Counted from the first letter of the stretch, positions 36,205-45,418 are shown. The stretch: DNA of 64,000 nt from Flavobacteriales bacterium UBA4466 (GCA_905182335.1 CAJJBE010000005.1:197005-261004); one strand, 5' to 3'. Numbers and translations: made by a program. The notes: a model not told the origin generated them from the letters alone.

Positions 36205-36810
36205 CTAAATGGTGTCTTTGGTTTTGGATATCATGTTGGCTAAAAAGTCTCTTGCCCTAAATAGTTGAGCTTTAACAGTACCTAAAGGTAAGTTTAATTC
36301 TTCTGAGATCTCTTCATAACTTAATTCTTCGAAGTATCTTTTTTCAACCAATAAACGGTAACGTGGTTTTAGTTTACCAACAAGCTCACGCATTAATAGA
36401 ACTTTTTGCTTGTGAATTACGACTTCTTCAGGATCTCTAGTGTTACTCTTTGCATCAAAGAAAAGACGTTCGCCATCATCAGTGGTAACTCCTGTGTCCA
36501 TTGACGTTACTTTAATTCTTTTTTTACGAATAAAGTCAATGCAATTATTTGATGCTATTTTATATAGCCAGGTTGAAAATGCGTAGCTAGGAGAGTATTG
36601 ATTTAGGCGATTAAATGCTTTTCCAAATGCCTCAATGGTCAGGTCATCAGCATCATCAGTATTATTTACCATCTTAAGCATCATGAAGTAAATTGATTCA
36701 CGATAACGATCCATAAGCATGGCGTAAGCAGATTGGTCACCTTCAATAGCTAATCCAACCAACTCTAGATCTTTCTGCGCCTTATCTGATAAATGACTGT
36801 TGTCTACCAT
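36205..36810 (-). CDS. ECF-type RNA polymerase sigma factor
   Basis: The 201-residue protein has sigma region 2 (YAMLMDRYRESIYFMMLKM, DADDLTIEAFGKAFNRL, FSTWLYKIASNNCIDFIRKK) and region 4 (LVEKRYFEELSYEEISEELN and the HTH LPLGTVKAQLFRARDFL). No anti-sigma gene is adjacent, which is unusual for ECF sigmas but common for this Bacteroidota group near rsmG. Its start overlaps the upstream glycosyltransferase by 7 bases and its stop abuts rsmG. The regulon is unknown. Confidence 0.9.
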   Translation of the reverse strand: MVDNSHLSDKAQKDLELVGLAIEGDQSAYAMLMDRYRESIYFMMLKMVNNTDDADDLTIEAFGKAFNRLNQYSPSYAFSTWLYKIASNNCIDFIRKKRIKVTSMDTGVTTDDGERLFFDAKSNTRDPEEVVIHKQKVLLMRELVGKLKPRYRLLVEKRYFEELSYEEISEELNLPLGTVKAQLFRARDFLANMISKTKDTI

Positions 36811-37937
36811 TTGTTTTTATCCGTTTTGTCAATTGCATAATACATAATTGGAGTAAGTATAGCATAAGTGATGTCCAATAAAGGTAATAACGCAATAAAT
36901 TTGGATTCCCTTAATTTACTGAATGATCGACCTAGAATAATCCATTTTACTAATAGTACGAATGTAAATATTGCTAATGTCATCCATGTAAAATTAGAAT
37001 CAAACAACAAAGTAACAAAGGATATCATCATAATTAACAGAGAGAAAGGGTATATTCCTAACATGAGTTTTTTAATAACCTTGTATCGCTCTGAGGTTGT
37101 GTAGTGCCTTGATTTTTGTTTTATCCATTGCGTCCAAGTGGAGCAGGTTTTTGAATAACTAAATGACTCAGGGTCAATGTTGATGGTGTAATTCCTCTTC
37201 TTGGCAGCTTCTTGTATAAAAAGATCATCATCTCCGGAAGAAATTGAATAGTGAGATTTAAACCCGCTAACATTTTTAAAAACGTTCTTGGTGTAAGCCA
37301 TGTTTCGTCCTATTCCCATGTACGGTATTTTTGCTTTTGCCATTGATAGATAGTTCATTGCGATCCATGCTGTATCAAAACGAATAACCTTATTTAATAA
37401 TCCTTTGGTCTTAATGTAAGGACCGTATCCTAAAACAATTTGATGCTTGTCACTGAAATGGCTGGCCATACTTTTTAGCCATTGATTTCCATGTGGCTTA
37501 CAATCTGCATCTGTGAAGAGTAAGTTATTGTACTTAGCCCCTTTGATACCGATTGTTAAAGGCAGTTTTTTGCCGTATTTCATATGTTGACTTCGTTCAA
37601 TACTAATCACCTTTAGGTTTTTGTGATCACGAGCATACGTATCAAGAATATATTTAGAATCGTCCAAAGATTGATGGTTGATAACGATCACCTCATACTC
37701 CGGATAATCTTGGTTTAATATGAACGGAAGATTCTTGAAAATATTTTCTGATTCATTTCTAGCAGCGATTAATATCGAAACACCATCATGATTTTTTTCT
37801 TTCTCCCTCTGTTTGTGAAAGGATAACCTACTGAAAACTAGTAATGAAAATACAAGCTGTGTGAGTGCCATTGTGCAAAAAGTGACGAAGGTCATAGTCG
37901 CTACACTAAAGTCTAATACAGGAAGAAACTCTACCAT
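36804..37937 (-). CDS. Membrane-bound family 2 glycosyltransferase
   Basis: The 377-residue protein has an N-terminal membrane segment (FVTFCTMALTQLVFSLLVF), then a GT-A domain with VSILIAARNESENI, YEVIVINHQSLDDS, LLFTDADCKPHGNQW (DxD-type metal site), SGDDDLFIQEA, and the acceptor-site motif WIKQKSRHY. Two or three C-terminal membrane helices complete it. It resembles processive or lipid-linked GT2 enzymes for envelope glycans; the product is unknown. It is the first gene of the run to sigma factor and rsmG and is divergent from tgt. Confidence 0.87.
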   Translation of the reverse strand: MVEFLPVLDFSVATMTFVTFCTMALTQLVFSLLVFSRLSFHKQREKEKNHDGVSILIAARNESENIFKNLPFILNQDYPEYEVIVINHQSLDDSKYILDTYARDHKNLKVISIERSQHMKYGKKLPLTIGIKGAKYNNLLFTDADCKPHGNQWLKSMASHFSDKHQIVLGYGPYIKTKGLLNKVIRFDTAWIAMNYLSMAKAKIPYMGIGRNMAYTKNVFKNVSGFKSHYSISSGDDDLFIQEAAKKRNYTINIDPESFSYSKTCSTWTQWIKQKSRHYTTSERYKVIKKLMLGIYPFSLLIMMISFVTLLFDSNFTWMTLAIFTFVLLVKWIILGRSFSKLRESKFIALLPLLDITYAILTPIMYYAIDKTDKNKW

Positions 37938-38014
37938 TTTCTCTGCTTTGATACAAATATGGCACGCTTTGTTAAATACATTTATCTTTACCCTGTTTAC
38001 TTATTAACAAAATT

Positions 38015-39145
38015 ATGCACTTCAAATTAGAACTTACTGATAGTCAGTCAAAAGCGAGAGTTGGTGAATTACACACTGATCATGGAATTATTGAAACTCC
38101 AATCTTTATGCCTGTAGGTACAGCTGGTAGTGTTAAGGGGGTGCATCAACATGAAATTGAGGAGGACATTAAAGCCCAAATTATTTTGGGTAATACTTAT
38201 CATTTGTTTTTAAGACCTGGCTTAGATGTTTTAGAGTCTGCTGGGGGGTTGCATAAATTTATTAATTGGAATAAACCAATTCTTACTGATAGTGGAGGGT
38301 ACCAAGTATATTCATTGTCAGGTGCAAGGAAAATAAAAGAAGAGGGAGTTACTTTTCAATCGCATATCGATGGAAGTTCTCATTTTTTTTCTCCAGAAAA
38401 AGCAATAGACATTCAGCGTTCAATTGGTGCTGATATTATTATGGCTTTTGATGAGTGTACACCTTATCCATGTGATTATGATTATGCGAAACGGTCGATG
38501 CAAATGACACATCGTTGGTTAAAACGCTGTTTTGCTCAAATGGATAGCACAGAATCTAAATACGGACATGAGCAGGCATTATTTCCAATTATTCAAGGGA
38601 GTGTCTATAACGATTTAAGAACTGAGTCCGCTGAGACAATTGCTTCTCATGATGCCATTGGTAATGCCATTGGTGGTCTTTCTGTTGGTGAACCTGCTGA
38701 AGAGTTATATGCAATGACAGATTTAGTATGTAATATTTTACCTACTGAAAAGCCAAGGTATCTTATGGGAGTTGGTACGCCAGCCAATATTTTGGAATGT
38801 ATAGCGTTAGGTGTAGATATGTTCGATTGTGTAATGCCATCGAGAAATGCGCGACACGGAATGTTATTCACTTCAGAGGGGGTTATCAATATTAAAAACA
38901 AAAAATGGGAAAAGGATTTTTCTCCATTAGATTCAAACGGAACTTCGTTCGTAGATTCGACCTACAGCAAAGCATATTTAAGACATTTAATGCGTTCTAA
39001 AGAACATTTAGCAATTCAAATCGCTACAATTCATAACCTCGCATTTTACCTTTGGTTGGTTAAGGAAGCGCGTTTGAAAATTAAAGATGGAACGTTTACT
39101 TCTTGGAAGAACCAAATGGTACAAAAATTGGTAAACCGTCTCTAG
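38015..39145 (+). CDS. tgt: tRNA-guanine transglycosylase (queuine/preQ1), zinc cysteines absent
   Basis: Tgt swaps G34 for preQ1 in tRNAs for Asp, Asn, His and Tyr. The 376-residue barrel has ARVGELHTDHGIIETPIFMPVG, LTDSGGYQVYSLSG with the catalytic Asp, FDECTPYP, GGLSVGEP, and MGVGTPANILECIALGVDMFDCV with the nucleophile Asp. The zinc motif C-x-C-x2-C, expected at about residues 304-314 just before YSKAYLRHL, is replaced by residues such as DSNGTSFVDST; the later His (TIHN) remains. I believe this loss is shared by flavobacterial Tgt. It abuts the LptF/G gene directly. Confidence 0.95.
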   Translation: MHFKLELTDSQSKARVGELHTDHGIIETPIFMPVGTAGSVKGVHQHEIEEDIKAQIILGNTYHLFLRPGLDVLESAGGLHKFINWNKPILTDSGGYQVYSLSGARKIKEEGVTFQSHIDGSSHFFSPEKAIDIQRSIGADIIMAFDECTPYPCDYDYAKRSMQMTHRWLKRCFAQMDSTESKYGHEQALFPIIQGSVYNDLRTESAETIASHDAIGNAIGGLSVGEPAEELYAMTDLVCNILPTEKPRYLMGVGTPANILECIALGVDMFDCVMPSRNARHGMLFTSEGVINIKNKKWEKDFSPLDSNGTSFVDSTYSKAYLRHLMRSKEHLAIQIATIHNLAFYLWLVKEARLKIKDGTFTSWKNQMVQKLVNRL

Positions 39146-40222
39146 ATGTTAAAAATAATCGATCGTTATATCATTCGTAAGTTTCTTACAACCTTCTTCT
39201 TCATGTTGGGTGTGATTATGATACTAGCGACGGTTTTTGATCTTGCCGACAAGTTAGGTGAGTTTATTGAAAATGATGCAACCTTATATGAGGTCGTTTT
39301 TGAGTATTATCTAAATTTCATACTGTTCTACGGAAATATGTTTTCGTCAATGATCATTTTTGTTTCCGTTATTTGGTTTACAGCTAAGATGGCGCAAGAA
39401 ACTGAGATTATTCCTATATGGAATAGCGGCAGAAAGTTTAGTCGGTTTGTCCGCCCTTATATGATTGCAGCAACAATTTTAATGCTTATCTCATTAGTTT
39501 TTAATCACTTCGTAATACCTCGTTCAAACAAAGTAAGGCTGGCTTTTGAAGAGCGGTCTTATAGACACGCAATTTCTGTGCAAGACTATCACGCAGAGTT
39601 CCCAGGAAATCAGGTTGTCTATTTTAAATCGTATTCCGCATCCAATAACTTGATTAATAATCTAGTCATTGAACAATGGAATTACAAAGGGGAGATTGTT
39701 TCTTTTATTAAAGCTGAAACAGCTGAAAATGCTATTGGTTCTGACAGGTGGCAGCTAAAGAATTACTATAAACGTAATGTAGGTTATCCAAGAGACCAGA
39801 TTACTGAAGGAGCTGTTATGGATACTAGTTTTCAGTTTGGGATAGAGGAGATGGCAACGCGTGATAATATTGCCCAGGCAATGACTTATTTTGAATTGAA
39901 GAAGTTTATCGAACGGGAGCGTTTTAAGGGGTCTTCTATGGTTTCAATGTATGAAGTTGAATTGTACCAAAGAACATCTTATCCTTTTGCAACATATATA
40001 TTAACAATTATCGGTATTGCTGTTGCTAGCAGAAAAAAACGCGGAGGGGTTGGGATTAATATTGCAATTGGTTTGGGAATTATCTTTATATATATATTTG
40101 CTATGAAGGTGACAACTGTGGCAGCAATAAACTTAGGCTTATCTACATTAATATCTGTTTGGATCCCCAATATTATTTTTGGAGGAGTGGCTTGGTGGTT
40201 ATATCAAAACGCAAAGCGCTAA
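39146..40222 (+). CDS. LptF/LptG-family LPS export permease
   Basis: The 358-residue inner-membrane protein starts MLKIIDRYIIRKFLTTFFFM, a typical LptF/G N-terminus. It has three N-terminal and three C-terminal membrane helices (for example YATYILTIIGIAVASRKK and INIAIGLGIIFIYIFAM) flanking a periplasmic beta-jellyroll (about 135-260). It forms the transmembrane part of the LPS-extracting ABC transporter with LptB. The ATG directly follows the tgt stop, so the two are co-transcribed. Its 3' end overlaps mutS2 by 4 bases in the convergent orientation. Confidence 0.92.
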   Translation: MLKIIDRYIIRKFLTTFFFMLGVIMILATVFDLADKLGEFIENDATLYEVVFEYYLNFILFYGNMFSSMIIFVSVIWFTAKMAQETEIIPIWNSGRKFSRFVRPYMIAATILMLISLVFNHFVIPRSNKVRLAFEERSYRHAISVQDYHAEFPGNQVVYFKSYSASNNLINNLVIEQWNYKGEIVSFIKAETAENAIGSDRWQLKNYYKRNVGYPRDQITEGAVMDTSFQFGIEEMATRDNIAQAMTYFELKKFIERERFKGSSMVSMYEVELYQRTSYPFATYILTIIGIAVASRKKRGGVGINIAIGLGIIFIYIFAMKVTTVAAINLGLSTLISVWIPNIIFGGVAWWLYQNAKR

Positions 40223-42342
40223 TCAACGAAAGACAATTTAGATTTAGCTACTTTCATTCGAGCAAATCCAAAAGAAACAATAGCGGTTTCACCTTTTATT
40301 TCCTCAATATTTCCAATTTGTTTGGTTGTAATTAGCTTAACACGAGAACCTACAATAATTTTTTCTCTTTGGTGAATATCAGGAACTGATTTCGCATTAC
40401 TTTTCCCCTTATTCTTTCCTTGCTTAGCTAGTTGCTGTTGATTTTCACGTTGCTTAGCTCCTTCGGTTTTAGACTTCTCTACGGCCAAATATTTCCGAAC
40501 TTCTTCAAGAAGATCATTATTGATAGCCTTCTTACGTGTAGTCGTGTTATACTTTTCAATGAAAGTGATTAGTTTTTTGCCAGCTTGAATAAAACGCTGA
40601 TTTGATTCAGAATTTGTTCTAAAGTTTTTGAGTTTTACATCGTAAAAGTCTCGTTTTTCTTCATATTCATTGAGTGCATTTTGAGCTAGGTCCTGTGCTT
40701 CAATATGTTCTTGATTAAGCTTAGATAAATACGTTTTTTCCTTTTGAAGCTGGTTTAAGAGCTTGTCCATTCTCACTTTTTTATCGTCTAGCTTGTTCTT
40801 TGCTTCTTCAATTAATTCGTCTGGAATTCCATTTATTTTTGCAACTTCAAATGTAAATGAACTTCCAGGCTGACCTATTGAAAACGTATAGGTTGGCTCA
40901 AGTGTTTCGGTATTGAAAAGCATACTTCCATTAACAGCATTTCGCAATTGATCTGCTTTTAATTTTATATTGTTGTAGTGCGTAGTGATTACTGCGTAGC
41001 TCTTTTTGTTGTATAATGCTTCAAAAATAACCTCGGCCAATGCACCTCCTAAGTCGGGATCTGAACCAGTCCCAAATTCATCTAGAAGCAATAAAGTATG
41101 CTTATTTGCAATTTTTAAGAATTCATTCATACGTTTTAGGCGGTATGAATAAGTGCTCAGCTCATTGGTGATTGATTGATTGTCCCCAATATCACTCAAT
41201 ACATTTTCAAAGAAGCACATTTTACTATTGGTTCCTACAGAAACAAGTAGTCCAGATTGTAGCATAACTTGAAGTAGTCCTACGGATTTTAAAGTGATAC
41301 TTTTCCCCCCAGCATTAGGACCTGAAATTACTAGCATACGAGAGAATTTATTTATCTTGATGTGCTGAGGTTTTGTGTTTTTCTTCTGATCTTTATTTGT
41401 CTTCCAAAGAATAGGGTGGTAGGCATCAAATAGTTCCATCTCTAACTCATCCATGATACATGGTAGGTTACAATCCAGGGAAAGGGCTAGTTTTGTTTTT
41501 GCATTGATAAAATCAAATTCAGTAAGCACTGCTTGGTACTCTTTAATCAATTCAATGTGGTTTAGTAAATACTCCTTTAGTACTTGAAGTATTTTGAAAA
41601 TTTCTTTACGCTCATCATCCTGAAGTAATTCAAATTCATTATTCAGTGCAATATTAACTTCGGGTTCAATGTATGTTAAGCTACCCGTATTTGAAGAACC
41701 AACAACAGAACCAGAAATTTTTCGTTTGTGATTAGATAAAACGGTTAATACACGACGATCATTAATGAACGTTTCTTTTGTGTCTCCAAGTATATTATTC
41801 TTGATCAACTTTCGAGCTTCTTTATCGAAATTCCGATTTATTTGCTTTTTCACGGACTTTAAACTTGTTCGAATTTCAAATAATTCAGTAGATGCATCGT
41901 TTTTCACATTACCGTGCTTATCAAAAACCACCTCAATGGCTTTGGTAATCTCTCCTGTAAAATAAGTCTTTTCAAGTACTTTAGACAAAAGAGGATAGTC
42001 ATCCTCTCTTTTATCAAAAAAATAGAGGAGTCTATTTATAACTTGTGACGCATAAAGAATTCGCATGAACCCCTCAAGTTGTATCGATGCATTTTTAATC
42101 GGAAGTAGTTTTAGTTCACTCTTGAGTTCTTCGAAGTCAAGATGAGGAAATACTTCTGCTTCAGTACGAATGTTTTTGAGCTCATTAACTTGTTGCAGCG
42201 CAATCTTGATTTTCTCTTTATCTTTAATTGGACTTAATATCCCCAATTTTTCTTGCGCCGTTGGACCGATTGCGTATTCTTGCAGCCAGTTGCGTAAAGT
42301 TGTAAATTCTAAATCTTCTAAAGTTTGTTGGTCTATCATCAT
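40219..42342 (-). CDS. MutS2 family ATPase without a recognisable Smr domain
   Basis: The 707-residue protein has MutS core and clamp segments, Walker A SGPNAGGKSITLKS (about residues 345-358), the SSFTFEVAKI signature, Walker B LLLLDEFGTGSDPDLG, and a long coiled coil (about 540-640). It ends with a lysine-rich linker and a small KOW/SH3-like domain (VGSRVKLITTKQIGNIEEI). The C-terminal Smr nuclease domain of many MutS2 proteins is not visible. MutS2 acts on branched DNA or on collided ribosomes; which applies here is unknown. The start is ATG 42342, with another ATG one codon on. Confidence 0.9.
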   Translation of the reverse strand: MMIDQQTLEDLEFTTLRNWLQEYAIGPTAQEKLGILSPIKDKEKIKIALQQVNELKNIRTEAEVFPHLDFEELKSELKLLPIKNASIQLEGFMRILYASQVINRLLYFFDKREDDYPLLSKVLEKTYFTGEITKAIEVVFDKHGNVKNDASTELFEIRTSLKSVKKQINRNFDKEARKLIKNNILGDTKETFINDRRVLTVLSNHKRKISGSVVGSSNTGSLTYIEPEVNIALNNEFELLQDDERKEIFKILQVLKEYLLNHIELIKEYQAVLTEFDFINAKTKLALSLDCNLPCIMDELEMELFDAYHPILWKTNKDQKKNTKPQHIKINKFSRMLVISGPNAGGKSITLKSVGLLQVMLQSGLLVSVGTNSKMCFFENVLSDIGDNQSITNELSTYSYRLKRMNEFLKIANKHTLLLLDEFGTGSDPDLGGALAEVIFEALYNKKSYAVITTHYNNIKLKADQLRNAVNGSMLFNTETLEPTYTFSIGQPGSSFTFEVAKINGIPDELIEEAKNKLDDKKVRMDKLLNQLQKEKTYLSKLNQEHIEAQDLAQNALNEYEEKRDFYDVKLKNFRTNSESNQRFIQAGKKLITFIEKYNTTTRKKAINNDLLEEVRKYLAVEKSKTEGAKQRENQQQLAKQGKNKGKSNAKSVPDIHQREKIIVGSRVKLITTKQIGNIEEIKGETAIVSFGFARMKVAKSKLSFVD

Positions 42343-42403
42343 TGCATTTCAAAGTTAGTCAATGCACTCCTAAAATTATTATCTATTAAATAATAAAAAT
42401 ATT

Positions 42404-42901
42404 ATGTTAAGTTTGGCTTTTGATTTAATCAAAATGGTCAACGCTACTAAATCTTTAATTAGTTACTTTAAGTACTTTACGATATACACAATGTGCCTAT
42501 TTTATATTGTAATAGGTATAAAACATTTTATAGAACCTGATTTTTTTATAGCGATAGTTCCAGAGTTTTTTTTGTTTAAAAAAGAGTTAGTCTATTTAAG
42601 TGGCTTCCTTGAGGTAATAATGGGGTTATTTCTATTCATTAAAAGAACTAGAAAAATTGGCGCATGGGGAATCATTATATTACTTATAGGTGTATTCCCA
42701 GCAAATATTTATTTGTATTTATCTGAAATACCAAGGGAAGTTTTGCAAATAACCAAAGAGCAGGCATTGATTAGGATACCGTTTCAAATCCCATTAATAA
42801 TCTTAGCTTATTGGCATTCAAAAGAAATGGTATCAGTGCGACTTTCAATCTTTTGCAGTGTTTTGTTTATTCCTACAATAATTTACTTTCTCTCACTTTA
42901 G
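42404..42901 (+). CDS. DoxX-like small membrane protein
   Basis: The 165-residue protein has four predicted membrane helices (YTMCLFYIVIGIKHFI, VYLSGFLEVIMGLFLFI, AWGIIILLIGVFPANIYLYL, and a final pair ending FIPTIIYFLSL) with the DoxX-like IGIKHFIEPDFFIAIVP and GFLEVIMG motifs. The family is linked loosely to oxidative stress and sulfur metabolism; its role here is unknown. The start may be 42404 or the in-frame ATG at 42434 (MVNATKS). It is divergent from mutS2. Confidence 0.75.
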   Translation: MLSLAFDLIKMVNATKSLISYFKYFTIYTMCLFYIVIGIKHFIEPDFFIAIVPEFFLFKKELVYLSGFLEVIMGLFLFIKRTRKIGAWGIIILLIGVFPANIYLYLSEIPREVLQITKEQALIRIPFQIPLIILAYWHSKEMVSVRLSIFCSVLFIPTIIYFLSL

Positions 42902-42950
42902 ATTAGTACAATTTTCGCCTATTAACTAAATGTTAGAAACCTAGTTAGCT

Positions 42951-43256
42951 TTATCTGTTCGTGATGCAATCAATCTCAATAATATCGCCTACCATACAAA
43001 TGGTAGCAATTAAATTTGTTGTAAGATGATAGCTTACCCAAACTTTTTTACCATCTGTCATTTCAATATTGAAATTACTCAAATTAAGGGGTTCAAGCCT
43101 AGTTCCATTTTCTAATTTGATAACAAGCCCACACCCATCTAGACTCGATAAGTCTTTCAATTCAGCTTTTACTGAATCGGAACATTTATTTTTATTACAA
43201 GCGGTTGCAAACATTATTAGAATAATCCATGTCGAGCTTAAAATTATTTTTTTCAT
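42951..43256 (-). CDS. Small lipoprotein of unknown function
   Basis: The 101-residue protein has a lipoprotein signal ending MFATAC (Cys20), followed by a Cys-containing domain with DGCGLVIKLENGTRLEPLNL near residues 41-60. A beta strand set (KKVWVSYHL) and a final GDIIEIDCITNR complete it. The pattern resembles small Bacteroidota lipoproteins with a disulfide-bonded beta fold, but I cannot name a family. It is a single gene, convergent with the DoxX-like gene. Confidence 0.6.
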   Translation of the reverse strand: MKKIILSSTWIILIMFATACNKNKCSDSVKAELKDLSSLDGCGLVIKLENGTRLEPLNLSNFNIEMTDGKKVWVSYHLTTNLIATICMVGDIIEIDCITNR

Positions 43257-43357
43257 TGTCTAAGGCAAAGTTTATCTATACTTTTTGAAAGTACTAAAAA
43301 AAGAGCAAGGATAGCCTAAGCACAAAGGTTTATTAAGTTGATTTTCCACGGAGGCTT

Positions 43358-44383
43358 TTATCCTTTCGTTTCAACGTCACCGTTTGCATGTTTGGCAAAA
43401 CGTCCTAATGACCTTTTGTGAACTTGATCGTATTTTGGCCAGGGCCAACCGCCAAATTGAGTTCTGTGATAATCATCGAAAGCCTCTTGGATTTCTTCTC
43501 TTGAATTCATTACAAATGGACCATGCTGAACAATGGGTTCATTAATAGGTTTTCCTTGTAGGATTAGAATTTTTATAATTTCTGAGCTGTTATTCTTTAG
43601 TTTTAAATCTATGGATGGATTAACTACAGCTGCGTGGTATTCAGGAATCAATACATCTTCAATTAAGAGGTTTCTGCCTTGATAAAAGTAAACTGTTCTA
43701 TTCGATTCTTTAGAGGTTTTTGGAATAAAATATTCTCCGTTAGCTTCTATTTGAATATTAAGTATGCTAACTTGATTTGATGCGTCAAACGCCCATGATC
43801 CTGGAGGAGGAGCTGGAGCGCTTTGCCCATTTAATTCCCCAGTAATAACTTCTGTTTTTGTGTTGATCCCATTTAAATCTGTTGAGTTAATAATTGGAAT
43901 TGAATCGTTCCAAATCATTTTGAAATGAGGAGCAGTCATTTTGTTTTTACGTGGAAGGTTTAACCAGATTTGAAAGAGCTCTAACGGGTTTTCTTTATCT
44001 TCGTTTATTAACGGGAACATTTCAGAGTGTTGAACTCCTGAACCTGCAGTCATCCATTGCACATCTCCATCACCATATCTACCAGAAGCACCGAGTGAAT
44101 CGGCATGATCTACTATTCCCTCGCGAACCACTGTAATAGTTTCAAATCCTCGATGAGGATGCCCTGGGAATCCTGGGACACGTTTCCCATGATACATTCT
44201 CCAGCCATCTTTTATAATAAAGTCTTGTCCCATATGCCTTCCTTCTAAAGAAGTTGATGGTCCCATTTCTTCATTTCCTTTTGGATATTTGTCTTCATGG
44301 TGCACACAGAATAAAAATGGATCTGCTGTTTCCCATTGAAACCCAAGAGGTTTTATTGATTTTATTTTTTGTTCAGTTTTCAT
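43358..44383 (-). CDS. Pirin family protein
   Basis: The 341-residue bicupin has the pirin metal-site motifs GFPGHPHRGFETITVVREG, VDHADSLG and GDVQWMTAGSGVQHSEM in the N-terminal cupin (about residues 70-125), and a C-terminal cupin ending HGPFVMNSREEI. It is an iron-binding cupin; some pirins act as quercetinases, but physiological roles vary. About 50 residues follow the second cupin, with WPWPKYDQVH. It is monocistronic; a 12-bp palindrome lies in the 234-base gap shared with the divergent exonuclease gene. Confidence 0.9.
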   Translation of the reverse strand: MKTEQKIKSIKPLGFQWETADPFLFCVHHEDKYPKGNEEMGPSTSLEGRHMGQDFIIKDGWRMYHGKRVPGFPGHPHRGFETITVVREGIVDHADSLGASGRYGDGDVQWMTAGSGVQHSEMFPLINEDKENPLELFQIWLNLPRKNKMTAPHFKMIWNDSIPIINSTDLNGINTKTEVITGELNGQSAPAPPPGSWAFDASNQVSILNIQIEANGEYFIPKTSKESNRTVYFYQGRNLLIEDVLIPEYHAAVVNPSIDLKLKNNSSEIIKILILQGKPINEPIVQHGPFVMNSREEIQEAFDDYHRTQFGGWPWPKYDQVHKRSLGRFAKHANGDVETKG

Positions 44384-44520
44384 GTCAATTGCTTAATTAG
44401 AGTATTATTTTGAAGATCCAAGAAATGGAATGGCGCTTATTGAGCTAAGCCCAAGGCCAAACTTACGGAGGAATATGTGTCGGTGATTCCTTGGTTATTA
44501 TTCATAATAGCTAATTTTAA

Positions 44521-44532
44521 TTACCTAGGTAA
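44521..44532. promoter_or_regulatory. Perfect 12-bp palindrome TTACCTAGGTAA (possible operator)
   Basis: TTACCTAGGTAA is self-complementary. It is nested between weaker outward arms (ATTCATA around 44500 and TATGAAT around 44535). Lying between the divergent pirin and xth genes, it fits a dimeric repressor site, for example of the MarR or HxlR type that often controls pirins. The regulator is not in the window. Confidence 0.35.
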
Positions 44533-44590
44533 ATGTATGAATTATATTTGAATTAATTTATCTTTAAGCTGATATCACAGATAACCTTTT

Positions 44591-44598
44591 TATTTTTG
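44591..44598 (+). promoter_or_regulatory. Candidate -7 box of xth (TATTTTTG)
   Basis: This is an exact TAnnTTTG word about 20 bases before the xth ATG at 44618. No good -33 TTG is seen. Confidence 0.4.
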
Positions 44599-44617
44599 AG
44601 TAAACAATTGACAAGAG

Positions 44618-45382
44618 ATGGATATATTATCATTCAACGTAAATGGCATAAGAGCTATTTCAAAAAAGAACTTTTTTGAGGACATGCGTCGGTTACAGCC
44701 TGATTTTATTTGTTTACAGGAAACAAAAGCAACGGTAGATCAGGTTAAAGAAACGGTGTCTAACGAATTAAGTGATTACGAAGTTTATGCGAATGAAGCT
44801 GATCGAAAAGGATATTCAGGAACAGCTATTTTTACAAAAGTGTCACCTATTTCTGTTTCTTATGATATGGGGGTTCCTGAACATGATAAGGAGGGAAGGG
44901 TTGTTTGTGCTGAATTTAAAGAGTATTTCTTAATTACTGTTTATACACCAAATTCTGGAAATGACTTAAGAAGATTAGATTATAGACAGCAATGGGATAC
45001 TACTTTCTTAAAGTATATAAAAACACTTGAAAAGCTAAAGCCTATTATTGTTTGTGGAGATTTAAATGTTGCTCATAAGGACATTGATCTAGCGCGACCA
45101 AAACCAAACTATAATAAGTCAGCTGGTTATATGCAAGAGGAGATAGATGGATTAGACGCTTATGCTAAGAGTGGGTTAGTAGACATGTTTCGATTTAAGA
45201 ACAAAGATGAAGTGAAGTATTCTTGGTGGAGTTACCGCGGAGGAGCAAGAGATAGAAATGTTGGCTGGCGTATAGATTACTTTCTAGTGTCAGAATCAAT
45301 TGCTTCACGTGTAGAGGAATCAACCATTTTAAATGATATTATGGGCTCGGATCATTGTCCAGTGCGAATAAAAATCACGTAA
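44618..45382 (+). CDS. xth: Exodeoxyribonuclease III (AP endonuclease)
   Basis: The 254-residue enzyme of the exonuclease III family has the metal/catalytic motifs FNVNGIRAI, CLQETKA, GYSGTAIF, VCGDLNVAHKDIDLARP, WWSYRGGARDRNVGWRIDYF and MGSDHCPV. It nicks abasic sites and trims 3' ends in base-excision repair. A promoter-like box lies 20 bases upstream and a strong hairpin follows the stop. Confidence 0.95.
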   Translation: MDILSFNVNGIRAISKKNFFEDMRRLQPDFICLQETKATVDQVKETVSNELSDYEVYANEADRKGYSGTAIFTKVSPISVSYDMGVPEHDKEGRVVCAEFKEYFLITVYTPNSGNDLRRLDYRQQWDTTFLKYIKTLEKLKPIIVCGDLNVAHKDIDLARPKPNYNKSAGYMQEEIDGLDAYAKSGLVDMFRFKNKDEVKYSWWSYRGGARDRNVGWRIDYFLVSESIASRVEESTILNDIMGSDHCPVRIKIT

Positions 45383-45418
45383 TAAAAAAGCCGAGAACAT
45401 TGTTTTCGGCTTTTTTAT
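45381..45418. terminator. Bidirectional rho-independent terminator after xth
   Basis: GCCGAGAAC (45390-45398) pairs with GTTTTCGGC (45402-45410, one G-T), extended by A- and T-runs. It serves xth and the convergent poly-lysine gene. Confidence 0.85.
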
